From an uncultured Nitrospinota bacterium (lineage in GTDB: Bacteria > UBA8248): 38,192 nucleotides of DNA. The stretch is from assembly GCA_947258645.1 (NCBI GenBank), contig CAMYJL010000002.1:1-38192 (forward strand), given 5' to 3'. Of this stretch, positions 8,959 to 22,315 are shown piece after piece (position 1 is the stretch's first letter; every line of letters begins with the position of its first letter). The notes below the pieces were generated by a model that made no database searches, was not told the origin of the DNA, and saw only the letters and a list, made by a program, of their open reading frames with translations. A program made the translations under genes and the position numbers.

Positions 8959-9632
8959 CGCCGCTTCTTCTTCTGGGGCCTGCAGACTTTTTTGAGGGAA
9001 GAGATGAAGGCGCTCACGCGGTCGTGCTTGGTCTTGAGGCTGGCGCGGTTCACGATGAGGCGCGCGGTGGCGCTGAAAATCTCCTTGACCGCGACGAGGT
9101 TGTTCGCCTTGAGCGTGCTGCCCGTCTCCACGAGGTCCACGACGACATCGGCGACCCCGGTGGCGGGGGCGATCTCGACGTTTCCGTAGAGGCGGACCAT
9201 CTGGGCCTGAATCCCCTGATCCGCGAAAAAGCGCGCGGCGATGGCGGGGAACTTCGTCGCGACGCGGAGCTCCATGCGCTTCGTCAGGTCTTCCCACATC
9301 ATGCCCTCGGGAACGGCGACGATCATGCGGCAGGGCGCGAAGTGAAGGTCCACCGGCTCGTAAACCTCCCGCCCCTGCTCGAGAAGGACGTCTTTTCCGA
9401 TGACGCCGAGATCCGCCGCGCCGCGCTCAACGTAGGTCGGCACGTCGGTGTTGCGGAGGATCAGGGTTCGCACGCCCGTCCCCTTGTCGATGTGGATGAG
9501 GGTGCGGGACTTGTCCGAGATGGCCCGGGACAAAAGCTCCGCCTCCATCAGGCGCTCGATCGCTGTCGTGAATATCCGCCCCTTCGGGAGGGCCAGCGTG
9601 AGGCCGTTCGCCGTCTTTTTTGCCGCGGTCAT
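8955..9632 (-). CDS. hisG: ATP phosphoribosyltransferase catalytic subunit, short form
   Basis: 225 aa; LALPKGRIF, AADLGVIGKDVL, VVDLVETGSTLKANNL; ends without a C-terminal regulatory domain. Confidence 0.93.
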   Translation of the reverse strand: MTAAKKTANGLTLALPKGRIFTTAIERLMEAELLSRAISDKSRTLIHIDKGTGVRTLILRNTDVPTYVERGAADLGVIGKDVLLEQGREVYEPVDLHFAPCRMIVAVPEGMMWEDLTKRMELRVATKFPAIAARFFADQGIQAQMVRLYGNVEIAPATGVADVVVDLVETGSTLKANNLVAVKEIFSATARLIVNRASLKTKHDRVSAFISSLKKVCRPQKKKRR

Positions 9633-10888
9633 GATTCCGCCACCCGTTCGATGTCCGCCCCGAGCGTCCGCAGGCGCTCCTCGATGCGCTCATAGCCCCG
9701 GTCAATGTGGTAGATCCGGCGGAGCACGGTTTCCCCTTCGGCCGCCAGGCCCGCGAGCACCAGCGAGGCGCTCGCCCGCAAATCCGTCGCCATGACGGTC
9801 GCGCCCTTGAGCGAGGGAACCCCCTCGACGTGGGCCGTTCGCCCGTCGATGTTGATACACGCGCCCATCCGGATCAACTCGGCCGCGTGCATGAAGCGGT
9901 TCTCGAAGATCGTCTCGGTGATGGCGCAGGCGCCCTCCGCCAGCGTCATCAGCGCCATGAACTGCGCCTGAAGGTCTGTCGGAAAGCCCGGGTAGGCGGC
10001 CGTCTTGATACTGACCGGGCGGACGCCCCCGCCGTTTTTCACCCGGACCCAATCGTTCCCCTCGGTGACTTCCAGCCCCGCCTCCCGAAGGCGCAGCGTG
10101 AGGGAGCGGACATGATCCGGCTCGCATCGCCGGGCCGTGACATCGCCCCCCGTGATGGCGGCGCCGATCATGAAGGTTCCCGTCTCGATCCGGTCGGGCG
10201 GGACTTCGACCTCGAATCCCGAGAGCCGCTCCACCCCCTCGATCATGACGACCGGCGTTCCGGCCCCCTGAATCCGCGCGCCCATCCCGTTCAACAGCTC
10301 GGCGAGGGCGACGACTTCGGGCTCCTGGGCGGCGTTTTCGAGAACCGTGATCCCGTCGGCCAGCGCCGCCGCCATCAGGAGATTTTTCGTCCCCGTCACC
10401 GTGATCATATCGAACAAGATGCGCACGCCGCGAAGGCGGTCGGCACGGACGTTGACATAGCCCTCCTTGAGCTCGATTTCGGCCCCCATGAGCTCCAGCG
10501 CCTTTAAGTGTTGATCGATGGGCCGCGCGCCGATAGCACACCCGCCGGGCAGGGAGACCCGGACGTGCCCGAAGCGCGCGAGCAGCGGGCCCAACACCAT
10601 GACCGATGCCCGCATGGTCCGCACCAGGTCGTAGGGGGCGGTTCCGGTACGCGCGCCCGATGTGTCGATCTCAACAACGCCTGCGCCTTTTTTTTCGCAG
10701 CGAAGCCCGAATTCCGTCAGAAGGTTCAGGAAAGTTTCCGTGTCGCGCAGGCAGGGCACCCGGCTGATGCGGCAGGGCCCCTCGGCCAGAAGAGAGGCCG
10801 CGAGAATGGGAAGGGTCGCGTTCTTCGAGCCCGCCACCTCGACTTCCCCGCGGAGCGGCTTTCCGCCGCGTATGCAGAATTGATCCAC
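9629..10888 (-). CDS. murA: UDP-N-acetylglucosamine 1-carboxyvinyltransferase
   Basis: 419 aa; GEVEVAGSKNATLPILAASLLAEG, LPGGCAIGARPIDQHLKALELMGAEI, AYPGFPTDLQAQFMAL; 4-bp overlap with hisG. Confidence 0.94.
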   Translation of the reverse strand: MDQFCIRGGKPLRGEVEVAGSKNATLPILAASLLAEGPCRISRVPCLRDTETFLNLLTEFGLRCEKKGAGVVEIDTSGARTGTAPYDLVRTMRASVMVLGPLLARFGHVRVSLPGGCAIGARPIDQHLKALELMGAEIELKEGYVNVRADRLRGVRILFDMITVTGTKNLLMAAALADGITVLENAAQEPEVVALAELLNGMGARIQGAGTPVVMIEGVERLSGFEVEVPPDRIETGTFMIGAAITGGDVTARRCEPDHVRSLTLRLREAGLEVTEGNDWVRVKNGGGVRPVSIKTAAYPGFPTDLQAQFMALMTLAEGACAITETIFENRFMHAAELIRMGACINIDGRTAHVEGVPSLKGATVMATDLRASASLVLAGLAAEGETVLRRIYHIDRGYERIEERLRTLGADIERVAES

Positions 10889-10891
10889 GCT

Positions 10892-11782
10892 TCAGGCCTT
10901 CACCGCTTCGAGGACGCGATCCCGGCCGGCGAGATCCTGCCGGACTTCCGGCTCGCGAAACGCGCGCGTGAGGCGCACCTCCACCGCGCACCGGGAAATT
11001 TGATCCGGGTCCATCTCCAGCAGGAGGACGCCTCCGCTTCGGAGCCACCCGGGCGCCCCGCAGACGATCCTCCGGAGACAGTTCATTCCGTCCGGCCCGC
11101 CGTCCAGCGCCTCTCGGGGCTCATGGCGCGACACTTCCGGCATGAGCGATTCGATCGCCCCCGAAGGAACATAAGGCGGATTCGAAACAACAGCGTCAAA
11201 GGGCTCTCCCCCGGGCAGGCCGTCGAGCCAGTCCGCCCGGTGAAATGCGATCCGCCCCGCCACCCCGTTGGCGGCCGCGTTGTCTTGGGCCAGCCGAAGC
11301 GTTTTTTCGCTCATATCCGTCGCCACCACACGCGCCCCCGGCACCTCTTTCGCGAACGCTACGGCGATGGCCCCGCTTCCCGTCCCCAAGTCGAGGATGC
11401 GCGGCGCGTCATACTCCCGCAGAAGGGCCACCGCGCGCTCGACGATGAGCTCGGTCTCCGGCCTCGGGATCAGGCTCCCGGGGGCAACCCGGAACGGGAG
11501 GGACCAGAACTCGCGCTCCCCCAGAATGTAGGCCAGCGGCTCTCTCTTCTCCCGCCGGGAGGCGGCCTCGGCCACGCGCGACGCGGCCTCGCCGGGGAGG
11601 ACATCTTCCGGGTGCGTGTGGAGGCGGGCGCGATCCCAACCGAGCGCCCGGCACAAAATCGCCGCCGCGTCGGTGGCGGGGTTTTCGATGCCGGCGGCGG
11701 AAACCCGGCGCTTCAACTCATCAAGCTTCTCGCCCAGAGAGCCGGCAGGCCAGCACTTTTTCTCAAGCGGCACGGCGCTCAT
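10892..11782 (-). CDS. prmC: Peptide chain release factor N5-glutamine methyltransferase
   Basis: [60 protein letters not shown]. Confidence 0.93.
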   Translation of the reverse strand: MSAVPLEKKCWPAGSLGEKLDELKRRVSAAGIENPATDAAAILCRALGWDRARLHTHPEDVLPGEAASRVAEAASRREKREPLAYILGEREFWSLPFRVAPGSLIPRPETELIVERAVALLREYDAPRILDLGTGSGAIAVAFAKEVPGARVVATDMSEKTLRLAQDNAAANGVAGRIAFHRADWLDGLPGGEPFDAVVSNPPYVPSGAIESLMPEVSRHEPREALDGGPDGMNCLRRIVCGAPGWLRSGGVLLLEMDPDQISRCAVEVRLTRAFREPEVRQDLAGRDRVLEAVKA

Positions 11783-12873
11783 TCGGCGGACTCCTCTGAC
11801 TCTCCGCTCCCCTCGAACTCGGCGAGCCGCTCGGCCTCGCGGGTTTCGATGACCCGCTGAACCATCTCGGCGATCTCGCCCTGCAGGAAACCCTCCAGGC
11901 CGTGCTGCGAATGTCCGATACGGTGGTCGGTCACCCGATCCTGCGGAAAGTTGTAGGTGCGGATGCGGTCGCTGCGGTCGCCGGAGCCGATCAGGCTCTT
12001 GCGTTGGGCAGAGCGCTCTTCGTTCTGCTTGCGGGTCTCCATATCGAGCAGGTGCGACGCGAGAATCTTCATCGCCTTGGCCCGGTTTTTGTGCTGGCTT
12101 TTCTCATCCTGGCAGGTCACGACGAGACCCGTCGGCACATGGGTGATGCGGACGGCGGAGTCGGTGGTGTTCACGCTCTGCCCCCCCGGACCCGACGAGC
12201 GGTACACGTCGATCCGAAGCTCGTTCTCGTCCATGTCCACTTCGACTTCTTCCGCCTCGGGGAGGATGGCCACGGTGGCCGCCGAGGTGTGGATGCGCCC
12301 TTGGCTTTCGGTCACGGGAACCCGCTGCACGCGGTGTGTTCCGCTCTCGAATTTCAACTGGCTGTATGCGCCCGCCCCCTTGATCAGGGCGGCCACCTCT
12401 TTCACGCCGCCCAGGTTGTTTTCGTTCCGGTAGAGCTCTTCGACACCCCAACCCCGATTCTCGGCGTAGCGCGAATACATCCTGTACAGATCGGTCGCAA
12501 AAAGGGCGGCCTCGTCGCCGCCGGTTCCGGCCCGGACTTCGATGATGACGTTTTTATCGTCGTTCGGATCCTTGGGGAGCATCAGCTTGCGGAGACGCAG
12601 CGTGATTTCCTCGAGCCGGGGCTCGTGCTCTTCGATTTCGGCCTTCGCGAGATTGCGCATCTCGGGATCGGCGTCGTCCAGAAGCGCACGCGCGTCCTCG
12701 AGCGCCTCTAGGCAGGATCGCAGTTCGCCGTACACTTCGACGATTCGCGAAAGCTCTTTGTGCTCGCGGGCCGTGGACTCGAATTTCTTGCGGTCCTTCA
12801 CAAGAGCGGGATCAGAAAGACGCTCTTCGAGGTGCTTGTGTTTTTCGATGATCTGATCGAGTTTTTCAAACAT
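11779..12873 (-). CDS. prfA: Peptide chain release factor 1
   Basis: GGQ motif [47 protein letters not shown]; likely start [13 protein letters not shown]. Confidence 0.95.
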   Translation of the reverse strand: MFEKLDQIIEKHKHLEERLSDPALVKDRKKFESTAREHKELSRIVEVYGELRSCLEALEDARALLDDADPEMRNLAKAEIEEHEPRLEEITLRLRKLMLPKDPNDDKNVIIEVRAGTGGDEAALFATDLYRMYSRYAENRGWGVEELYRNENNLGGVKEVAALIKGAGAYSQLKFESGTHRVQRVPVTESQGRIHTSAATVAILPEAEEVEVDMDENELRIDVYRSSGPGGQSVNTTDSAVRITHVPTGLVVTCQDEKSQHKNRAKAMKILASHLLDMETRKQNEERSAQRKSLIGSGDRSDRIRTYNFPQDRVTDHRIGHSQHGLEGFLQGEIAEMVQRVIETREAERLAEFEGSGESEESAE

Positions 12874-12967
12874 GTTGGATGAGGTTCCCTCCCCCACAGG
12901 GCGCGGGAAAGTTATCAGCGCTGAGGAAGCGAAGCGCTACGGGACGGCCTCAATTCGAAGGAAAAAA

Positions 12968-13465
12968 TCAGGACTGCTCGGGGGCCTCGGGGGTTGCTTC
13001 CGCTTCCGACTCTCCGGATTCCGCGACTGCTGGTTTCGCCTCTGACGGAGGGGCGGCCTGCTCTTCTTCTTTGGGTGCTTCCTGGGCGGCTTTGGCTTCC
13101 TGGGCGGCCCTTCGGGCGGCCTGTTCTTCCTTGCGCCGCTCCCGGGCTTCCTCGCGGGCCTTTTTGTCTTCGGCGGCCTGCTTAGCCTCCCGCTCGATCC
13201 GGGCGGTCTCGTCGGCCTCGCGAGACGCTATCTTTCTCTTGCGTTTGGATACGCGCGCTTCCTTGCCCTGGAATTTCTTGACGAACTTCTCGACGCGGCC
13301 TTCGGTGTCGATGATCCGGGACTGTTTTCCGGTGTAGAACGGATGGCAGCTCGAGCATACCTCGATGCGATAGTCCTGCGCCGTCGAGTGCATGACAAAC
13401 TCGGTGCTGCAGCCGCTGCACGTGACCTTCACTTCTTTCAACTCGGGATGAACTTCCGCCTTCAC
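12968..13465 (-). CDS. rpmE: 50S ribosomal protein L31 with long C-terminal charged extension
   Basis: N-terminus MKAEVHPELKEVKVTCSGCSTEF...VCSSCHPFYTGKQSRIIDTEGRVEKFVKKF (zinc-binding L31, GTG start); ~95 further residues rich in A/E/K/R. Confidence 0.93.
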   Translation of the reverse strand: MKAEVHPELKEVKVTCSGCSTEFVMHSTAQDYRIEVCSSCHPFYTGKQSRIIDTEGRVEKFVKKFQGKEARVSKRKRKIASREADETARIEREAKQAAEDKKAREEARERRKEEQAARRAAQEAKAAQEAPKEEEQAAPPSEAKPAVAESGESEAEATPEAPEQS

Positions 13466-13551
13466 CGGACTTCACTCCTCATTAAAAAATCTTTTCGCCT
13501 CTTCTTCGCTTGGCATACAGTCCCAGCGCCCGACTCCGCGCGAGAGGCGTT

Positions 13552-13580
13552 TTTATACAGAATGTACCCCCCCTTGTCCA
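13552..13580 (-). promoter_or_regulatory. Candidate sigma70-like promoter upstream of rpmE (TGGACA-N17-TATAAA)
   Basis: 5/6 matches at both -35 and -10 with a 17-bp spacer, located 87 bp upstream of the rpmE start. Confidence 0.5.
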
Positions 13581-13661
13581 CCCAAAGGCGGAAGGGGATA
13601 AATTCCCTAAATTTACAGGAATTCAGGGGACGAACCGGCGCGCACCGGCCCCCGCTCCCCG

Positions 13662-14942
<1,281 letters not shown>

Positions 14943-15399
14943 TCCTTCCTTCTCCTTACCTGGTGGGCATATCTTCGCCGCCCGTGATGTGGGACAGCGC
15001 CGGGACTGGCGCCGCCATTGCCACACCCGCAGCAGGGAGGCCTTTTCCGATGGCCTCAAGCGGCGAATAACCGATAATTCGTGAATTCTTCACGGGTTTC
15101 ATTCGTTGTAAAAACTGGGCGGCATTCCAATGATTCCAGACGACGCTCTTTCGTTTAGGCTCAATTCTTCGTCAATGTAAGTTTGCGGGATGTGATTATG
15201 TCCAAGGATTCGCTATTCGAGCAGTGAAAATGTTCCAATATCGACGAGACGTGCCACACCAGCGAATACTTCTCACCCGGTCTTGCGCCAAATCATGTCA
15301 ACTGAATTTGGTATGTGGCTTCCGGAAAAGTGGGCGAAACGCTGAAAGGAATCGATACAACCGGGCCATAAGTCACTTTAAGACCAGCGGAATGTTTTG

Positions 15400-16026
15400 T
15401 CAATCCTTTCCGGAACTTTTTTCCTCGCCCTTTTTTCGCAGCCACAGGGCCAATTCCGCCACCTGACCCTCCAACTCCTGGAGGCTGCCCCGGTTATTGA
15501 CAACCCGGCCGGCGAATTTCACCTTTTCGGAAAGGGGCATCTGGGCCTTCACACGCTCCAGAGCCGCCGGAGCGTCCAGGCCGTTTCGCAGCCGGAGCCG
15601 CTCCACCTGCTGATCTTCATCGCAGTCCACCACGACGATCAGGTCGAAACGCTTCCAGCCTCCCGATTCAATCATCAGCGCGGCGTCCACGACCGCCACG
15701 GGCGCATCGCCCTTCGCTTCGAGCCCGGCCAGCCATCGATCCTGTTCGGCCTGAATCATCGGATGGAGAATTTCTTCCAGCGCGCGCCGCTTGGTTTCGT
15801 CGGAAAATACCATTTGCCCCAGCCGCGCCCGGTCCAGACTTCCGTCGGCGGTCAGAATTTCAGGACCCATCTTCCGGACAATGGCCGCGAGCGCCTCTGA
15901 ACCCGGCGCCACCAGATCGCGTGATATTTGATCGGAATCGATTACGGGGATGCCGCCTTGAACGAGCAACCGCCCCACCGTGCTCTTGCCGCTGGCGATT
16001 CCGCCCGTGAGACCGACGCGAAACAA
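15400..16026 (-). CDS. coaE: Dephospho-CoA kinase
   Basis: 208 aa; MFRVGLTGGIASGKSTVGRLL, PVIDSDQISRDLV, LIVVVDCDEDQQVERLRLRNGL. Confidence 0.92.
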   Translation of the reverse strand: MFRVGLTGGIASGKSTVGRLLVQGGIPVIDSDQISRDLVAPGSEALAAIVRKMGPEILTADGSLDRARLGQMVFSDETKRRALEEILHPMIQAEQDRWLAGLEAKGDAPVAVVDAALMIESGGWKRFDLIVVVDCDEDQQVERLRLRNGLDAPAALERVKAQMPLSEKVKFAGRVVNNRGSLQELEGQVAELALWLRKKGEEKSSGKD

Positions 16027-16082
16027 TCTCGCTCCTTCTCCGGCGTCAGACGGTCACTCCATGCCGGAACGACAGCGGCCGC

Positions 16083-16358
16083 TCATACGCCGCGGCGCTT
16101 CGATTCCTGCTCATAGTGTTTGTTGTAGAGAATCTCCCACTCCCGGGTTCCCTCGAGGAGCTTACTGGAGTAAGTGCTCAGAACCCGGCGGACTTCCTCG
16201 TCGATCTCATCGTCGATCGTCAGTTCGTTCGTGATCGCCCGAACGACGTTGATCCGGACATCCGTGGAGTCGGTCTGAACCGAAACATCTTCGGAGTCTT
16301 CCATATCCTTGACGATGATATTGGAAAGGTGATTGATCTTCTCGCGGTTGATTCGCAC
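16083..16358 (-). CDS. DUF507 family protein
   Basis: 91 aa; MRINREKINHLSNIIVKDME...VRINVVRAITNELTIDDEIDEEVRRVLSTYSSKLLEGTREWEILYNKHYEQESKRRG. Confidence 0.85.
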   Translation of the reverse strand: MRINREKINHLSNIIVKDMEDSEDVSVQTDSTDVRINVVRAITNELTIDDEIDEEVRRVLSTYSSKLLEGTREWEILYNKHYEQESKRRGV

Positions 16359-16399
16359 CGCAACATCCTCCTTAGACGGACAGCCAACCCGCGCCGGCG

Positions 16400-16681
16400 T
16401 TACAGGACCAGATTCCGCTCCCGCGCCAGCTTGGTCTTCACCATCGTGAACATCCGGCTGTAGTCGACGTTGTCCTTATCCATCTCATCCTGGTGACTGC
16501 GAAGGATATCCTTCACTTCCTCGTTCAAACGATCTTCCACCAGGAGATCTTCTTCGATGATATGCGCAATTCTCGTGCAAAGCGCCTCCTCGCTACCCAG
16601 ACACGTGATAATCTCGCGCCTGACCAGACGATCGACGACCTTCGCCGATATCCGCTCGATCATCTCTTTTTGCAAACGCAT
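16400..16681 (-). CDS. DUF507 family protein, second paralogue
   Basis: MRLQKEMIERISAKVVDRLVRREII...RIAHIIEEDLLVEDRLNEEVKDILRSHQDEMDKDNVDYSRMFTMVKTKLARERNLVL; same layout as the neighbour. Confidence 0.82.
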   Translation of the reverse strand: MRLQKEMIERISAKVVDRLVRREIITCLGSEEALCTRIAHIIEEDLLVEDRLNEEVKDILRSHQDEMDKDNVDYSRMFTMVKTKLARERNLVL

Positions 16682-16828
16682 CTCAACACCTCTCAAACAC
16701 TCGATCAGCCCGGCACCCGATTATTCTCCCGCCCGCGCCGCAGGACGCCCCCCAGCGGCGGCAGAATCGGATAAGACTAAACATACCCAATTTGGAGGCC
16801 ATCCGCACCCCTCCGGGAGAAACCGCCG

Positions 16829-17707
16829 CTAACGGGGCGGATCCGCCTCCGGCCGCGCCCGCTCGCGGAGCGCCGAAAACACGCTCAGCGGCTGGCTGAA
16901 CTGCCCCATCCGCTCGGCGCCGATGCGCATGCCATGGCAATCCGACCCGCCCATTTCCACCAGACCGTGATGCGCGGCGAGGAGGCGGTAATGCTGCCGG
17001 ACCTCGCCCGACTGAGAGGGATGGTCCACCTCGATTCCGGCAAGCCCGGCTTCCGCCAGCCCCGGGATGATTTCATCCGCGTTGCTGAGGTTTGGATGCG
17101 CCATGGTGGCCACGCCGCCGGATTCAGCGATGATCTCCACCACCCTGACCGGCGAGACCATATCGAGCTCCACGTAGGCGGGGCCGTCCTCCCCGATGTA
17201 CCGGCGAAAGGCCTCCTCCCGCGTGTTCACGAGATTTTTTTCCAGCATATAGGCCGACAGCTGCCCCCGCCCGATGCTCCCGGCCCCATCGAATTGCCGG
17301 TAGAAATCCTCCGCCTCGACGGCAAGCCCCATCTCCCCCAGGCGCTCGATGGTCTGATCCATCCGAACCTTGCGGCTTTCCCGGTACCGGGCGATTTGGC
17401 CGGCCAGCGCCCGCGCCTCGGGGCGGATAAAATGCCCCAGGATATGAACGAGATGGCCCTCATGCACGGACGAGAGCTCGATCCCGTTCACAAACTCCAG
17501 GCCCAGGCGTTCGGCCTCGCTCCGGGCTTCGTCCAGACCGTCCACCGTGTCGTGGTCGGTCAGCGAGATCACGCGGAGCCCCGCCTGCTTCGCCCGCTCC
17601 ACGACGCGCCGGGGCGGATCGGAGCCGTCCGAGACATTCGAGTGCAGGTGGAGGTCCACTACCCGGGAATTTTCGGAAATATCGGGAGAAAAAGAGTCTG
17701 CTGACAT
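16829..17707 (-). CDS. PHP domain metal-dependent phosphoesterase
   Basis: VVDLHLHSNVSDGSDPPRRVVERAKQAGLRVISLTDHDTVDGLDEA, FVNGIELSS, TMAHPNLS, GGSDCHG. Confidence 0.9.
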   Translation of the reverse strand: MSADSFSPDISENSRVVDLHLHSNVSDGSDPPRRVVERAKQAGLRVISLTDHDTVDGLDEARSEAERLGLEFVNGIELSSVHEGHLVHILGHFIRPEARALAGQIARYRESRKVRMDQTIERLGEMGLAVEAEDFYRQFDGAGSIGRGQLSAYMLEKNLVNTREEAFRRYIGEDGPAYVELDMVSPVRVVEIIAESGGVATMAHPNLSNADEIIPGLAEAGLAGIEVDHPSQSGEVRQHYRLLAAHHGLVEMGGSDCHGMRIGAERMGQFSQPLSVFSALRERARPEADPPR

Positions 17708-17781
17708 TCGATCCTGTTTCGCCGGCCACCCGCGCGAGAAGAAAAATCCCCGCGCCGGGGGCTGCGGGAAATTGACACTGT

Positions 17782-17857
<76 letters not shown>

Positions 17858-17910
17858 GTACGAACAGACGATAGGCCCACTTGGCTCGAAGTGTCAAACA
17901 ACCATTGCCC

Positions 17911-18750
17911 TCATCGGGCGAGCGTCCAGGCTGGATTCCCGTAGCGCTCCCGGGCCAGTTCTTCCGCCCGTCCGCGTTCCTCTTTTCCGAGCGGTTCGTC
18001 CTGAAAGGCGGTATCGAGCGCCTCCGCCATCCCCTCCCGAAGCGCCTGCGCCGCCTCGCCGAACGTGACCTCCCGCCCCAGCACCTCGCAAAGGCCAATC
18101 GCGTGATCGGGCGCATCCGGGCCCGGATGCGCCCCGTTCACCCCGGCCTTCCGACCGCGGAGGAGCCAGGCCAGCCTGGCCTCCGGGGAATGAAGGAGGA
18201 TGCTTCCGTGCTGGAGGACGGCCCCCCCCTCCCGGCACTGGGCGCTCCCGGCCACCTTGCGCCCGGCGATGGAGAGCTCCCAAACCGAAGTCGTCGCGAA
18301 ACACGACGCCTGCGAGGCGTAGGCCCGCCCGCTCGGCGGGGCGAACGTGACCGGCGCTCCCAGACGACGGAGCCCCCCGGCGAGCCCGGCGCTGATCCGC
18401 CGGTAGCTCTCTTCGATTGAATCGCCCAGAAGCGCCTCGGGCCCCGTCACCGAATAGGTGATCTCCCGATCGTGCAGGACGGCCCGGCCGCCCGTGAGCC
18501 TCCGGCACAGGTCCATCCCCTCCTCCGGGAGCCGGTCCACGAAAACATCCCGCTCGGCCTTTTGGTTGCGCCCGAGCGTGAGCGCGGGGGGCGACCACCC
18601 GTACACGCGGAGGGTGAGCGGCGCGTTTTCCGGTGGCGTTCCCGAGGAGAGATGCACGCGGCACGCTTCGAGGAGCAGCTCATCGACGGCCATGTTCCAG
18701 GCCGCCGTACGCGCTCCCGTGTCGATGTATCGGGCCACGATGGACTCCAT
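17911..18750 (-). CDS. Lipoate-protein ligase / octanoyltransferase (LipM-like)
   Basis: AWNMAVDELLLEA, PALTLGRNQ, CRRLTGGRAVLHDREITYSV, SCFATTSVWELSIAGRKVAGSAQ (conserved Cys and Lys). Confidence 0.87.
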   Translation of the reverse strand: MESIVARYIDTGARTAAWNMAVDELLLEACRVHLSSGTPPENAPLTLRVYGWSPPALTLGRNQKAERDVFVDRLPEEGMDLCRRLTGGRAVLHDREITYSVTGPEALLGDSIEESYRRISAGLAGGLRRLGAPVTFAPPSGRAYASQASCFATTSVWELSIAGRKVAGSAQCREGGAVLQHGSILLHSPEARLAWLLRGRKAGVNGAHPGPDAPDHAIGLCEVLGREVTFGEAAQALREGMAEALDTAFQDEPLGKEERGRAEELARERYGNPAWTLAR

Positions 18751-18784
18751 TGGCGGGAGGAGGAACCCTGCCCCGACACACCCG

Positions 18785-21679
<2,895 letters not shown>

Positions 21680-21834
21680 AAATCCTCAGTCGGAGCGGCC
21701 ATGCCTCAAGCTCATACCGGCCATTTTCCATCCGCTGAAGCCGCCGCCGACTATCAAGAAAGGCGAGCGTGCCCCACCGCTTCAGCTACAGGAGCTTCGA
21801 TATGGATGAATGATGTTGAATGATGACGGGAGAA

Positions 21835-22224
21835 TCAGGCGCTCTCTTCCTCGACAAACGCCTTGTACTCATCCGCGTCCAGCAGGCCATCCACTTCGGA
21901 CGCATCGCTCATCTCGATCCGGAGCATCCAGCCGTCTTCAAACGGGTCACTGTTCACCAGCTCCGGCTCATCGTTGAGCTGCTGGTTTACTTCGGCCACC
22001 GTACCCGAAACCGGGGCGTATAGGTCCGATACCGCTTTCACCGATTCCACCACACCGAAGGTGTTGTTGGCCTCTACCTCCGCGCCCGCCTCGGGAAGCT
22101 CCACGTACACCACATCGCCGAGCTCCGACTGGGCAAAGTCCGTGATGCCGACCAATGCGACGCTGCCTTCCAGTTTGACCCACTCATGCTCGCGCGAATA
22201 CTTGAGCCCTGCAGGATATTCCAT
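21835..22224 (-). CDS. gcvH: Glycine cleavage system H protein
   Basis: [74 protein letters not shown]; lipoyl-lysine context ESVKA; GGAGGTG upstream. Confidence 0.95.
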   Translation of the reverse strand: MEYPAGLKYSREHEWVKLEGSVALVGITDFAQSELGDVVYVELPEAGAEVEANNTFGVVESVKAVSDLYAPVSGTVAEVNQQLNDEPELVNSDPFEDGWMLRIEMSDASEVDGLLDADEYKAFVEEESA

Positions 22225-22315
22225 GGTCCGTTTCACCTCCCACAAAGATTGCCGAAACCAGTCTCATTCAAATCCATTTTTCATGTCACGGACTCGGGCG
22301 CCCCATGCTCCGCGT

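Noticed and set aside
14943-15059. N-terminal extension of Rho (ORF start at 15059)
   Set aside because: The added residues are not Rho-like, and the start at 14942 is preceded by a good purine-rich RBS.
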